DNA of 10,914 nucleotides from Oscillospiraceae bacterium (lineage in GTDB: Bacteria > Bacillota > Clostridia > Oscillospirales > Acutalibacteraceae). Below, one piece after another: positions 1 to 5,580 of this stretch. The notes below the pieces were generated by a model. It saw nothing but the letters and a program-made list of their open reading frames with translations. It did not search any database and was not told the DNA's origin. The position numbers and the translations under genes are program-made. Position 1 is the first letter of the stretch. Every line of letters begins with the position of its first letter. Where the stretch lies: positions 1-10,914 of the forward strand of contig CADBPL010000038.1 in NCBI GenBank assembly GCA_902796535.1, written 5' to 3'.

Positions 1-71
1 AATCGGCAGACGCGCACGTTTGAGGGGCGTGTGGTAATCCCGTACGGGTTCAAGTCCCGTCTCTCGCACCA
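1..71 (+). tRNA. tRNA-Leu (anticodon GAG), 5' end outside the window
   Basis: This is the 3' part of a class II leucine tRNA reading CUC/CUU codons. The D-arm remnant GGCAGACGCG precedes an anticodon stem CACGT/GCGTG (15-19 and 27-31, with one T-G pair) around the seven-base loop TTGAGGG, which places GAG at 22-24 after the usual U33. A short variable arm follows, then the T arm ACGGG-TTCAAGT-CCCGT at 44-60, the 3' acceptor strand CTCTCGC at 61-67, discriminator A68 and an encoded CCA at 69-71. About 15-20 bases of the 5' end, including the 5' acceptor strand, lie outside the window, so the acceptor pairing could not be checked. A terminator starts six bases downstream. Confidence 0.93.
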
Positions 72-76
72 AAAAA

Positions 77-105
77 GAGCACTGCTTTGGCAGTGCTCTT
101 TTTTT
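77..105 (+). terminator. Intrinsic terminator of the tRNA-Leu transcript
   Basis: A perfect 9-bp stem GAGCACTGC/GCAGTGCTC (77-85 and 90-98) with a TTTG loop is followed by seven T (99-105). It begins just after the tRNA CCA end. A decayed second copy lies at 245-271. Confidence 0.93.
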
Positions 106-111
106 GGTGCA

Positions 112-215
112 GTGAAATAAATCCCTTGCCGGATTTGTGAAATACGCTTTGCGTGTGAAATATGGCTTCGCCATGTGAAATGCCTGCGGGCGTTGGAGGA
201 TTTATTTTATTTCAC
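112..215. repeat. Hairpin-rich GTGAAAT repeat, copy 1 (palindromic, complete-looking)
   Basis: Non-coding repeat built from GTGAAAT words alternating with small hairpins: ACGC-TTT-GCGT at 144-154 and ATGGC-TTC-GCCAT at 162-174. The left end GTGAAATAAATCC (112-124) is complementary to the right end GGATTTATTTTATTTCAC (198-215) apart from a five-base insertion, so the whole unit can fold as one closed multi-branched structure. Another hairpin ATCAGC-CTTT-GCTGAT follows at 216-231. Bases 113-196 recur at 443-526 with 82 of 84 identities. It resembles the small mobile palindromic repeats common in Clostridia genomes; I cannot name the family. Confidence 0.8.
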
Positions 216-244
216 ATCAGCCTTTGCTGATATTTAACATGAAA

Positions 245-271
245 AGCACTGCTTCGGCGTGCTCTTTTTTT
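245..271 (+). terminator. Second, degenerate copy of the tRNA terminator
   Basis: AGCAC (245-249) pairs with GTGCT (259-263). An inner GC/GC pair closes a TTCG loop, with T250 bulged, and a seven-T tract follows at 265-271. The sequence is a shortened copy of the 77-105 terminator including the downstream word GTGCAGTGA (272-280), so terminator and repeat were duplicated as one block. Its fold should still work as a terminator, but no transcript obviously needs it. Confidence 0.7.
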
Positions 272-280
272 GTGCAGTGA

Positions 281-442
281 TGGTCACCTCTAAAAATTCT
301 CGTGCGTTCATCTTGCTTGATCTTTTTCCGTCAGCTTTCACAAAAATGCTCGTCAATACACCAAGTATTCACTCCGCTTTTTGTTTTATCTGACAAAAAA
401 ACCTCTTCGCAATTTGAACGCGTCGAATCTTCAGAGGTTCCC
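281..442. mobile_element. MITE-like insertion of about 162 bp with imperfect terminal inverted repeats
   Basis: The left end TGGTCACCTCTAAAAATTC and the reverse complement of the right end GGGAACCTCTGAAGATTC match over CCTCT, AA and ATTC. The similarity continues inward (TGCGTTCATCTTGC against CGCGTTCAAATTGC), giving imperfect inverted repeats of roughly 38 bp. The element sits between TGA at 278-280 and TGA at 443-445. The uninterrupted sequence GTGCAGTGAAATAAATCC exists at 107-124, which shows the empty site and supports a 3-bp target duplication. No transposase is encoded. The TNA-type target would suit mobilisation by an IS5-family (IS1031-type) element, but that is inference. A short minus-strand reading frame through it has no ribosome site and looks accidental. 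Confidence 0.75.
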
Positions 443-526
443 TGAAATAAATCCCTTGTCGGATTTGTGAAATACGCTTTGCGTGTGAAATATGGCTTCG
501 CCATGTGAAATGCCTGTGGGCGTTGG
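443..526. repeat. Hairpin-rich GTGAAAT repeat, copy 2 (right end lost)
   Basis: Matches 113-196 at 82 of 84 positions, differing at 459 and 517 (T for C in both), and keeps both internal hairpins. It lacks the closing right arm present in copy 1: after CGTTGG the sequence diverges into unrelated DNA that leads to the next promoter. The MITE at 281-442 separates it from its own upstream words GTGCAG. Confidence 0.85.
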
Positions 527-588
527 CTGACCGGCGCTGTTTCGGAGCGCAGCGGAAAAACATCTTCCGGCGCATTGCACCGGCAATA

Positions 589-617
589 TTGACAATTGTC
601 GGAATGTGGTATATAAA
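589..617 (+). promoter_or_regulatory. Sigma-A promoter for the Pr6Pr gene
   Basis: A consensus -35 TTGACA (589-594) and a -10 TATAAA (612-617) are separated by 17 bp, 46 bp upstream of the start codon. A perfect 10-bp palindrome GACAATTGTC (591-600) overlaps the -35 and the start of the spacer and could be a repressor site. No regulator is encoded next to it. Confidence 0.85.
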
Positions 618-662
618 AGAAAATAAGTTTGCAAAGCCATTTTACAAAACAGGAGGAACGGA

Positions 663-1319
663 ATGATGAAAAAAGCATTCAGTATTCTGATCAAGGCGGC
701 GCTCATCGTCATCGGCGTGCTCGGCATCGTGTTCACCATCCAATCGGCGGGCTTTATGGGCGGCAAGTATCTGCCGCTGTATTTCACCGTTCAGAGCAAC
801 ATCACCATCATCCTTATCAGCGCCGTGTTCCTCATCAACGAGCTGGTGCGCAAAAAATTCGTGAATCAGTTCTGGTACATCCTCAAATACATTTTCACGG
901 TCGCGATCACCATTACGTTTTTGGTGTTCTTCACCATGCTTGCCCCCATGATGGGCGCCGACTATCTGCTCAGCTTCAACAATTTTTCGCTGCACGCGAT
1001 CGTGCCGATCCTGGCGCTGATTGATTTCTTCGTCTTTGACCGTGACATTGATCTGACGTATCCCAAATCGTTATTCGGGCTGGCCATGCCGCTGTATTAC
1101 GTCATTTTTTACTTTTGCGGCGTTCCGCTGGGCGTAGAGTACGCGGCGGGCAGCACCGCGCCTTACTTTTTCCTCGATTTCGGCTCGATCGGCTGGTTCT
1201 TTGAAAAGGGGACCGCGGGCACGGCAATCTGGATCCTGATCCTTCTCGTGGCCATGTCCCTGCTGTGCCTGCTGTTTGCCAAATGCATGAAGCTCCGGCA
1301 AAAAACCAAACGGGCATAA
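663..1319 (+). CDS. Pr6Pr family six-helix membrane protein
   Basis: Predicted integral membrane protein of 218 residues, the usual size for the Pr6Pr family, whose biochemical role is unknown. Six hydrophobic stretches lie roughly at residues 5-30, 44-62, 72-95, 108-124, 134-154 and 188-210. The family-like motif YFTVQSN spans residues 40-46, and a second conserved-looking stretch has H111, P115 and D121. The C-terminus is basic (KLRQKTKRA), consistent with a cytoplasmic tail. AGGAGG at 651-656 lies six bases before ATG663; a second ATG at 666 is possible. The gene is monocistronic: its own promoter lies at 589-617 and a terminator at 1493-1532. The family assignment comes from motif recognition and topology; no substrate can be inferred. 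Confidence 0.85.
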   Translation: MMKKAFSILIKAALIVIGVLGIVFTIQSAGFMGGKYLPLYFTVQSNITIILISAVFLINELVRKKFVNQFWYILKYIFTVAITITFLVFFTMLAPMMGADYLLSFNNFSLHAIVPILALIDFFVFDRDIDLTYPKSLFGLAMPLYYVIFYFCGVPLGVEYAAGSTAPYFFLDFGSIGWFFEKGTAGTAIWILILLVAMSLLCLLFAKCMKLRQKTKRA

Positions 1320-1492
1320 ACGCGGCCGGTCAGGGAACGATTGCCGGATCGACCTTCTTAGTAATTCTCCTTGATTGAGTCGGTTTGGGATCATATCTTC
1401 CACCCGACCGCAATGGACGCAGTCTGACCGGCGTTGGGAGCAGAATAGCCCAAAATATGACGATTCGCTTTCTGACAGATTTTATAACGGCA

Positions 1493-1532
1493 GGAGCCGC
1501 CCCGGCGTTTCGGGACGGCTCCGTTTTTGTTT
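1493..1532 (+). terminator. Terminator downstream of the Pr6Pr gene
   Basis: GGAGCCG (1493-1499) pairs with CGGCTCC (1516-1522), extended by CCCG/CGGG across one mismatch, then GTTTTTGTTT. It faces the Pr6Pr transcript. The 173 bp between the Pr6Pr stop and this hairpin (1320-1492) contain no gene I can support. On the opposite strand the stem lacks a T run, so it is at best a weak stop for the convergent lipoprotein gene. Confidence 0.8.
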
Positions 1533-1567
1533 GAAATAATACCATAACGGGGCGCTGCCGTTTTGGC

Positions 1568-3256
1568 TCAAGCGGTAGCTGCGGTGGTTGTTTCCGTTTT
1601 TTTATGGCGGGTCTTGCCGCTTTTGGAGGAACGGTCGCCGTTTTGCGTCTGACCGTCCTGCGAGGTCTGGCCGTCCGGAGGCGTCTGGCCGTCCGGAGGC
1701 GTCTGGCCGTCCGGCGGGGTTTGACCGTCCGGCGGGGTTTGGTCGTCCGGCGGGGTCTGGCCGCTTTGGCCGCGCTGTCCGCGCTGCCCGCGTTCGCCGT
1801 TCCTGCCGCCCTGGCCGCCGCCGAACTGGTTGGTCAGGGTGGTCACCTGCGTGCCGTTGACAGTGACCTTGCCGCCGTTGATCGTGCCCGTGCCGTCATA
1901 ATCGAAGGGGGACTGCGCATTGACGTTGACCGTGCCGCCGTTGATGACAATGTTGCCGTTTGAGTCGATGCCGTCGGTGTCGCCCTGCCCCATGTTGACG
2001 GTGATTTCGCCGCCGTTGATCTCGACCGTCGGGGTGACGCCGTCGGTCTTTTTCGCGGCGTTGATGCCGTCGTCGCTGGCGTTGATCACAATGGCGCCGT
2101 CGTTGATTTTCACGACCGTGCTTTCAATGCCTTCATGCCCGGTGATGTTGAGCTTGCCCGCGTTAACGGTGACGGTGTTGTCGGCGTGCAGGCCGTCGTC
2201 AGCGGTCGTGATGGTGAATTCGCCCCCGTTGACCGTCAGGCTGCCGTCGGCGTGAAGCGCGTCGTCGGCGCAGTCGAACGAATAGACGCCGCTGTCAATG
2301 TTCAATTCGGCGCCTGCCTTGACGCCCTTGGCGCTGTTTTTGCTGCTGCTGTCGGCCGCCTCATGCCCGCCGCCCGATTTGACTGTGAGCGTTGTGCCGC
2401 CGATGGAAACACGGGTTTCGGCCTGAATGCCGTCTTCGCCGCTTTCCAGCGTCACGGTCGAATCGGCGATCACCACATAGCCCAGCGCCGTGTCTGTGTC
2501 GTTGCTCGCGCGCAGCGCATCCCCTGCGGCTGTGACGCTGACGGTCGCCTTTTTGAGGGTCAGGCTGTCTTTGCCGTTGACGCCGTGGTTTTTCGCCTTG
2601 ACCGTCAGAGCGGTGCTTTCGATTTTCAGCGTGTCCTTGCCGGTGATGCCGTTGTTGAAATTGCCGTTGACGGTCAGACTGCCGCTGCCCGCAATGATCA
2701 GATCATCTTTGGCATACAGGCAGGCGTTCGGCTCTTCATCCGCTTTGGAGGAATAGCTGTCGCTGTAAGTGTAGCTGCTGCCGTCTGAAAGGGTGTTGCT
2801 TGTGCCCTGCGCGAGGTAAAGGGTCGCGCTCTTTGCCTGATAGACGAAGATCGCGCTGGAACTGGAACAGGTGATGTTCGCGTTGTTGAGAACGAGCGTT
2901 ACGTCTGCGCCTTCGGCGTCAACAACGATCCTGCCGTCGCTGAGCGTTCCGCTGATCTCATACGTGCCGCCCGCCGTGACCGTAACGGTCGAACCGTCCG
3001 CCTTGGCGCCGGACCCGTTCACGGTCGCCGCGCTGCCGTCCAGCAGGATCTTTGTCGCGCCGCCGGTGTCAACGGTCACGTCGCTTTCTTTGGCCAGCGC
3101 CTCAATTTCGGCGGTGGTGACCGTGCCTTCGGCGCTGCTTTTGGCTTTGCCGCCCGTTGTTGTGCTTGCGGTTTTTGGATCGAAGCAGGCGGTCAGCACA
3201 AACGCCAGAAGCGCCAGGGTGAGCAGAACGGATAGAATGGATACTGTTTTTTTCAT
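1568..3256 (-). CDS. Lipoprotein with Cthe_2159-like carbohydrate-binding (beta-helix) region
   Basis: Predicted surface lipoprotein of 562 residues. The start is ATG at 3256 because AAGGAGG (complement of 3264-3270) lies just upstream; an in-frame extension to 3340 would run through the leader and the -10 box. The N-terminus is a lipoprotein signal with lipobox LTAC and Cys24 as the lipidation site. From about residue 60 to 455 come many short repeats of the type 'V-x-I-x-G-G-x-I/V-T-V' and 'D-D-G-I/L-x-A/H-x', typical of the right-handed parallel beta-helix in Cthe_2159-type carbohydrate-binding proteins (DUF4353/PF14262), whose founder binds acidic polysaccharide. The C-terminal 85 or so residues are low complexity: Gly/Arg/Gln rich, then TPPDGQ repeats, then a Lys/Thr tail, likely a flexible wall-spanning or exposed segment. 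It is divergent from the VTC/DUF4956 pair and shares its mirrored operator. Confidence 0.88.
   Translation of the reverse strand: MKKTVSILSVLLTLALLAFVLTACFDPKTASTTTGGKAKSSAEGTVTTAEIEALAKESDVTVDTGGATKILLDGSAATVNGSGAKADGSTVTVTAGGTYEISGTLSDGRIVVDAEGADVTLVLNNANITCSSSSAIFVYQAKSATLYLAQGTSNTLSDGSSYTYSDSYSSKADEEPNACLYAKDDLIIAGSGSLTVNGNFNNGITGKDTLKIESTALTVKAKNHGVNGKDSLTLKKATVSVTAAGDALRASNDTDTALGYVVIADSTVTLESGEDGIQAETRVSIGGTTLTVKSGGGHEAADSSSKNSAKGVKAGAELNIDSGVYSFDCADDALHADGSLTVNGGEFTITTADDGLHADNTVTVNAGKLNITGHEGIESTVVKINDGAIVINASDDGINAAKKTDGVTPTVEINGGEITVNMGQGDTDGIDSNGNIVINGGTVNVNAQSPFDYDGTGTINGGKVTVNGTQVTTLTNQFGGGQGGRNGERGQRGQRGQSGQTPPDDQTPPDGQTPPDGQTPPDGQTPPDGQTSQDGQTQNGDRSSKSGKTRHKKTETTTAATA
1647..1754. 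repeat. Six tandem 18-bp units coding for PPDGQT hexapeptides
   Basis: Six consecutive 18-bp units start at 1647, 1665, 1683, 1701, 1719 and 1737, with a partial seventh at 1755. Units at 1665 and 1683 are identical; the others differ by a few bases. They lie in the lipoprotein gene and encode T-P-P-D-G-Q repeats (with SQDGQT and PPDDQT variants). An in-frame 18-bp period lets copy number change by slippage without breaking the protein. Confidence 0.9.
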
Positions 3257-3295
3257 GGTGACTCCTCCTTTGAATATGGTTGTTTCCATTTTTTG

Positions 3296-3319
3296 ATAGC
3301 CGGTTTGCGTTTCGGCTAT
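3296..3319 (-). promoter_or_regulatory. Stem-loop at the predicted 5' end of the lipoprotein mRNA
   Basis: ATAGCCG and CGGCTAT (3313-3319 and 3296-3302) form a perfect 7-bp stem with a 10-base loop. The -10 box of the minus-strand promoter is at 3326-3331, so transcription should start near 3319 and the message would begin with this hairpin. A 5'-terminal stem can protect mRNA from decay; that role is inferred from position. Confidence 0.45.
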
Positions 3320-3325
3320 GGCTGC

Positions 3326-3358
3326 ATGATAATCCGCCAACCTAAAGCTGACCTAAAG
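3326..3358 (-). promoter_or_regulatory. Activator-type promoter of the lipoprotein gene
   Basis: Read on the minus strand: CTTTAGG (3352-3358), four bases, CTTTAGG (3341-3347), nine bases, then -10 TATCAT (3326-3331). The direct repeat has an 11-bp period and occupies the -35 region, where no consensus -35 exists. This is the layout of promoters activated by OmpR/PhoB-type regulators. The leader to ATG3256 is about 63 bases. Confidence 0.7.
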
Positions 3359-3373
3359 GAAAAAACTTTTTCG

Positions 3374-3406
3374 CTTTAGGTTCTCTTTAGGTTGGCGTTT
3401 TATACT
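3374..3406 (+). promoter_or_regulatory. Activator-type promoter of the VTC/DUF4956 operon
   Basis: CTTTAGG (3374-3380), four bases, CTTTAGG (3385-3391), nine bases, then -10 TATACT (3401-3406), with no consensus -35. It matches the opposite promoter at 26 of 33 positions, including TTGGCG between repeat and -10. The two arms are separated by a near-palindromic A/T core at 3359-3373, so 3326-3406 is one large inverted repeat. The predicted start site is only about 20 bases from the start codon. Confidence 0.72.
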
Positions 3407-3432
3407 CAGGGCAAAGCAAGGAGGTGTGCCAG

Positions 3433-4158
3433 ATGAATAAGCCGATCCAACTCAACTTTGCAAGGGTCGAAAAGAAATACTTTTTGACGCCGGAACAGTA
3501 CCGATTCTTCAAACCGTTGCTCATGGGCTTCATCAAGCCGGACGAATATCCGACCTATACTTTATGTAACATCTATTATGATACGGATGATTACCGGCTG
3601 ATCCGGGCTTCGCTGGAAAAACCGATATATAAGGAAAAGCTCAGAATGAGAAGCTACGGCGTGCCGAAGGATGACGACAAAGTGTTTGTGGAATTAAAGA
3701 AAAAGTTTGACGGCGTCGTCTACAAAAGAAGGATCACCGCTTCGCCTTTTTTCGCGGATTCCTTTCTCAAAGGGCTTCGACCCGCCGAGCGAAAAGACCA
3801 GATCACCGCAGAGATCGAATACTTTCAGCATTTTTACCGCACGCGGCCCAAGGCGTTCATCGCCTACGACCGGGAGGCGTATCAGGGCCGGGACGACCCG
3901 GAGCTGCGCATCACGTTCGACACGAACCTGCGCTACCGGCTCCATGACCTCAGCCTGCAGGCGGGGGATCACGGCGAACCGATCCTTGACACGGATGATA
4001 TTCTCATGGAAATCAAAATGCCGGGCGCCTGCCCGCTGTGGCTGAGCCGGCTGCTTGACGAAGCAAAAATCTATCCGACGTCGTTTTCCAAATACGGCGC
4101 GTGCTATCAGAAACACATTCTCAAAATTCTTTCCAAGGAGGCGCGTTTAAGTGCTTAA
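3433..4158 (+). CDS. VTC-domain polyphosphate polymerase-like protein
   Basis: Soluble 241-residue protein made almost entirely of one VTC domain (CYTH/triphosphate-tunnel fold). In eukaryotic Vtc4 this domain polymerises inorganic polyphosphate from ATP; most bacterial homologues are untested. The expected charged tunnel residues are visible: R11, E13, K14, K15 in the opening strand, the YYDT motif at 48-51, K69/R71/R73, E87 with K89-K91, R99/R100, the Y145-R147-E148 block, R159, R167/R169, E193-x-K195 and K220-Y221-G222. The start is ATG3433: AAGGAGG at 3417-3423 is nine bases upstream, while the in-frame GTG at 3424 lies against the ribosome site. It overlaps the DUF4956 gene by 8 bp, which implies coupled translation. 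There are no membrane segments, so membrane attachment would come from its neighbour. Confidence 0.9.
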   Translation: MNKPIQLNFARVEKKYFLTPEQYRFFKPLLMGFIKPDEYPTYTLCNIYYDTDDYRLIRASLEKPIYKEKLRMRSYGVPKDDDKVFVELKKKFDGVVYKRRITASPFFADSFLKGLRPAERKDQITAEIEYFQHFYRTRPKAFIAYDREAYQGRDDPELRITFDTNLRYRLHDLSLQAGDHGEPILDTDDILMEIKMPGACPLWLSRLLDEAKIYPTSFSKYGACYQKHILKILSKEARLSA

Positions 4159-4831
4159 CACGATCACTTCATTTTCTTCGATCATTACCGATTCCATTAC
4201 CCTGACCACGTTTCTCATCTGCACGGGGGTTTCGCTGGCGCTTGGCGTGCTCACGGCGCTGGTTTATCTGTTCAAAAACCGCTGCTCCCAGTCCTTTGCC
4301 GTCACGCTTGCGGTGCTGCCCGCCATTGTGCAGGCGGTCATCATGCTCGTCAACGGCAACATCGGCGCAGGCGTTGCGGTGGCGGGCGCGTTCAGTCTGG
4401 TGCGCTTTCGTTCCGCGCCGGGCACGGCCAGAGAGATCGGCGCCATCTTCCTTGCCATGGCCATCGGTCTGGCCACGGGCATGGGCTACGTGACGCTGGC
4501 GGTGCTGTTTTTTGCCATCATCGGCTTGTTCATGCTGCTGCTACAGTTCATCCGGTTCGGCGACGGCAAAAAAGCCGAACGCACGCTGAAGATCACCATC
4601 CCCGAATCGCTGGATTACGACGGGCTGTTTGACGATCTGTTCGGGCAGTACACCGAAAAAGCGTCGCTGGAAAAGGTCAAGACCTCCAGCATGGGCACGC
4701 TCTTTGAGCTGGAATACGCGATCGTGCTCAAAACGGCCGAGATCCCCAAGGCGTTTATCGACGAGATCAGAACGCGCAACGGCAACCTCAACATCACCTG
4801 CAGCAAGGTTTCCGCCAAAGAAACGCTTTGA
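4151..4831 (+). CDS. DUF4956 domain membrane protein, partner of the VTC protein
   Basis: 226-residue protein with about four membrane helices in its first 133 residues (near 19-41, 49-67, 95-110 and 112-133) and a soluble C-terminal domain of about 90 residues. The signature of the family lies between helices two and three: G79-A-F-S-L-V-R-F-R-S-A-P-G91 followed by A93-R-E-I-G97. The start is GTG4151, fixed by AAGGAGG at 4135-4141 and by the 8-bp overlap with the VTC gene. DUF4956 genes commonly sit beside VTC-domain genes in bacteria, so a membrane channel, anchor or translocation partner for the VTC product is plausible, though the function is unknown. The strong gene overlap suggests fixed stoichiometry. 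Confidence 0.88.
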   Translation: MLNTITSFSSIITDSITLTTFLICTGVSLALGVLTALVYLFKNRCSQSFAVTLAVLPAIVQAVIMLVNGNIGAGVAVAGAFSLVRFRSAPGTAREIGAIFLAMAIGLATGMGYVTLAVLFFAIIGLFMLLLQFIRFGDGKKAERTLKITIPESLDYDGLFDDLFGQYTEKASLEKVKTSSMGTLFELEYAIVLKTAEIPKAFIDEIRTRNGNLNITCSKVSAKETL

Positions 4832-4850
4832 GCGCGAAAAACAGGTATGA

Positions 4851-4879
4851 TTGATTTTTGAAAAAAGATACTATATAAT
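4851..4879 (+). promoter_or_regulatory. Sigma-A promoter of the two-component operon
   Basis: TTGATT (4851-4856), a 17-bp spacer and a perfect TATAAT (4874-4879) lie 20 bp after the DUF4956 stop and 20 bp before the regulator's start codon. It lacks the CTTTAGG repeats of the divergent operator, so basal expression of the regulator should not need them. No terminator separates it from DUF4956, so read-through from the upstream operon is also likely. Confidence 0.85.
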
Positions 4880-4899
4880 CAAGCTGAGGAGTGATAGCC

Positions 4900-5580
4900 A
4901 TGCGCTTATTGATTGCGGAAGACGAGCTTGACTTAGCGGAAGCTCTGACAGTGTTTTTTGAAAGGAATCAGTTCACGGTCGACGCCGTCAACGACGGGCT
5001 GTCGGCGTATGAATATGCAGGCGCCGACGAATACGACGCCATCATTCTGGATGTGATGATGCCGAAAATGGACGGCATCGAGGTGCTGCGGCGGCTGCGG
5101 GCCGACGGCAACAAAACGCCGATCATGATGCTCACCGCCAAGGCGCAGAAGGATGACCGGATCACCGGGTTTGACATGGGGGCGGACGACTATCTGCCCA
5201 AGCCCTTTGAGCCGGATGAGCTGATCAGCCGCGTGCGCGCCATCCTGCGCCGCCGCGAGGAATACAAGCCCTCGGTTTTAACGTTTGCGGATCTTTCGCT
5301 CGACCCGGCCGGCGGGGTGCTCTCGTGCGGCACCGGGCAGTCGGTTCGCCTGAGCGGCCGCGAGTTTCAGGTGATGGAGCTGTTCATGCGTTCGCCCAAA
5401 ACCGTGCTTTCCGCCGAGCGGATCATGGAGCGCGTGTGGGGCTGGGATTCCGACGCTGAAATCAACGTTGTCTGGGTGCATATTTCCAACCTGCGCAAAA
5501 AGCTCAAAGCTATCGGCTCGGCGTCGGCCATTCACGCCAACCGCGGGCTCGGCTATATTCTGGAGGCGGGCCATGATTAA
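4900..5580 (+). CDS. OmpR/PhoB-family response regulator
   Basis: Transcription factor of 226 residues. The N-terminal receiver domain (1-115) has the acidic pocket E7/D8, the phosphoacceptor D51 in LDVMMP, T79 and the conserved K101 in DYLPKPF. The C-terminal winged-helix domain (about 125-224) ends with the expected VHISNLRKKL recognition-helix segment and RGLGYIL wing. The start is ATG4900, eight bases after GGAG; the in-frame GTG at 4891 overlaps that ribosome site. The gene overlaps the kinase gene by 8 bp and is cotranscribed with it. OmpR-family regulators bind tandem half-sites with an 11-bp period, exactly the spacing in the operator at 3326-3406, so control of the divergent lipoprotein and VTC genes is a good hypothesis. 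Confidence 0.95.
   Translation: MRLLIAEDELDLAEALTVFFERNQFTVDAVNDGLSAYEYAGADEYDAIILDVMMPKMDGIEVLRRLRADGNKTPIMMLTAKAQKDDRITGFDMGADDYLPKPFEPDELISRVRAILRRREEYKPSVLTFADLSLDPAGGVLSCGTGQSVRLSGREFQVMELFMRSPKTVLSAERIMERVWGWDSDAEINVVWVHISNLRKKLKAIGSASAIHANRGLGYILEAGHD

Noticed and set aside
331..787. Three minus-strand frames of 68-118 codons near the left side
   Set aside because: They run through the MITE and the GTGAAAT repeat or opposite the Pr6Pr start, with no ribosome sites and no recognisable protein features.
1320..1492. Possible small or decayed gene between the Pr6Pr gene and its terminator
   Set aside because: Minus-strand frames of about 70-110 codons exist, but without a ribosome site or a recognisable domain; there is not enough to call a pseudogene.
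1546..1563. AACGG/CCGTT hairpin as terminator of the lipoprotein gene
   Set aside because: On the minus strand the 5-bp stem is not followed by a T tract, so it does not look like an intrinsic terminator.
1647..1754. Possible CRISPR-like array
   Set aside because: The repeats are contiguous 18-bp units without spacers and lie in frame within the lipoprotein gene.
4891..4902. GTG4891 as start of the response regulator
   Set aside because: The GTG is part of the ribosome site GAGGAGTG; ATG4900 is correctly spaced and yields the standard N-terminus of the receiver domain.
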